Positions 63,749 through 64,000 of a DNA stretch of 64,000 nucleotides are shown here, piece by piece. A program made the translations under genes and the position numbers. How positions within the stretch are numbered: the first letter of the stretch is position 1; every line of letters begins with the position of its first letter. The stretch is taken from NCBI RefSeq assembly GCF_003050935.1, contig NZ_QAOX01000004.1, positions 62,001-126,000 on the forward strand. Direction: 5' to 3'. The stretch is from Luteibacter sp. OK325. Its GTDB lineage: Bacteria; Pseudomonadota; Gammaproteobacteria; Xanthomonadales; Rhodanobacteraceae. A model generated the notes under the pieces. That model searched no databases. It worked only from the letters and a program-made list of their open reading frames with translations, and was not told the origin of the DNA.

Positions 63749-64000
63749 TCATCTGTCCATCCCCTTCTCCCAACACATCCGAGCATGCGCCTGCGCCGTG
63801 CACTGCACGCCCATATGCATCAGCGCGCCGATCGCCTCCATGCCATGCGCCACACGTTGGCAGTCCAACGTATCAGCTTCATGGATGAAGTCGGCAAGTA
63901 GCCGCGTGAGGCTGCGGGCGTATTGAAGCCATTCGGTGGCTTCGTTCATCAGGTCGTGTGACGTGGCTTCGGGGTCAATGTGGTAGTGGAATCCGGGGTG
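63749..64000 (-). CDS. Small helical protein, cut by the window edge
   Basis: The frame is open to the window end (84 codons visible) and reads FHYHIDPEATSHDLMNEATE, then LQYARSLTRLLADFIHEADT, then HGMEAIGALMHMGVQCTAQA. Its pattern (a PEAT-S-x-DLMNEA start followed by two long helices) is like the small DUF3077/DUF6124-type proteins of Pseudomonas and relatives, of unknown role. An internal ATG lies at 63949, but the upstream codons are clearly coding. The true start is beyond the window. Confidence 0.55.
   Translation of the reverse strand, partial: HPGFHYHIDPEATSHDLMNEATEWLQYARSLTRLLADFIHEADTLDCQRVAHGMEAIGALMHMGVQCTAQAHARMCWEKGMDR

Overview
The window is a high-GC gammaproteobacterial chromosome segment, most likely from Xanthomonadales, family Rhodanobacteraceae (Luteibacter/Dyella-like). 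That placement is inference. It rests on the gene order metG, a soluble RnfB-like ferredoxin and nth, on a lone gcvP behind a glycine riboswitch, on dense GTGGGAGCC/GTAGGAGCC palindromic (REP) clusters between genes, and on the codon bias. No transposase, integrase, phage gene or CRISPR array was found.

Positions 1-20,400 are core genome: dcd (cut by the window edge), the Fe-S carrier mrp, a DUF2147 protein, metG, an RnfB-like ferredoxin and nth. A SulP transporter/carbonic anhydrase pair follows. Next comes a phosphate block (OprP/O-type porin, RNase T, pstS-pstC-pstA-pstB-phoU). A SugE/Gdx guanidinium exporter sits behind a clear guanidine-II (mini-ykkC) riboswitch, followed by a CBU_0592-like protein, rlmB, rnr and tRNA-Leu(CAG).

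Positions 20,400-33,400 are a mosaic of small metabolic and regulatory genes: RibD-like reductase, amino-acid racemase, isochorismatase-like hydrolase, esterase, VOC protein, an SDR-TetR operon with two perfect operator palindromes, and an NAD-dependent formate dehydrogenase with a LysR regulator and candidate LysR box. Two gene systems here are visibly broken. A HigBA module has lost the middle of its toxin, and a divergent LysR/SDR pair is fused by a deletion that removed both 5' ends.

Positions 33,400-45,950 hold a secreted pore-forming toxin with the architecture of Vibrio cholerae cytolysin, then gcvP, a second carbonic anhydrase overlapping a bestrophin-type channel gene, a GH92 mannosidase, and a MerR-controlled copper-type P-ATPase.

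Positions 46,300-54,900 contain the most unusual locus. A giant secreted RHS/YD-repeat protein (about 1,984 aa) ends in CARDB-like and fibronectin-III-like modules and lacks the RHS core. Two small separate genes downstream each carry a signal peptide, the missing RHS core and a variable tail, and each is followed by a small lipoprotein or membrane protein that could be an immunity protein. This looks like a split RHS scaffold with two tip/immunity cassettes.

Positions 55,500-64,000 hold an HxlR-controlled SDR plus SnoaL-methyltransferase fusion operon, a cupin, an acyltransferase-3, an EAL protein missing its catalytic core, a lipoprotein hydrolase, a frameshifted small exported protein, a soluble transhydrogenase-like flavoprotein, the wreck of a glucosaminidase/peptidoglycan-binding gene, and a gene cut by the window edge.

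All assignments come from reading translations and motifs; no database search was run.
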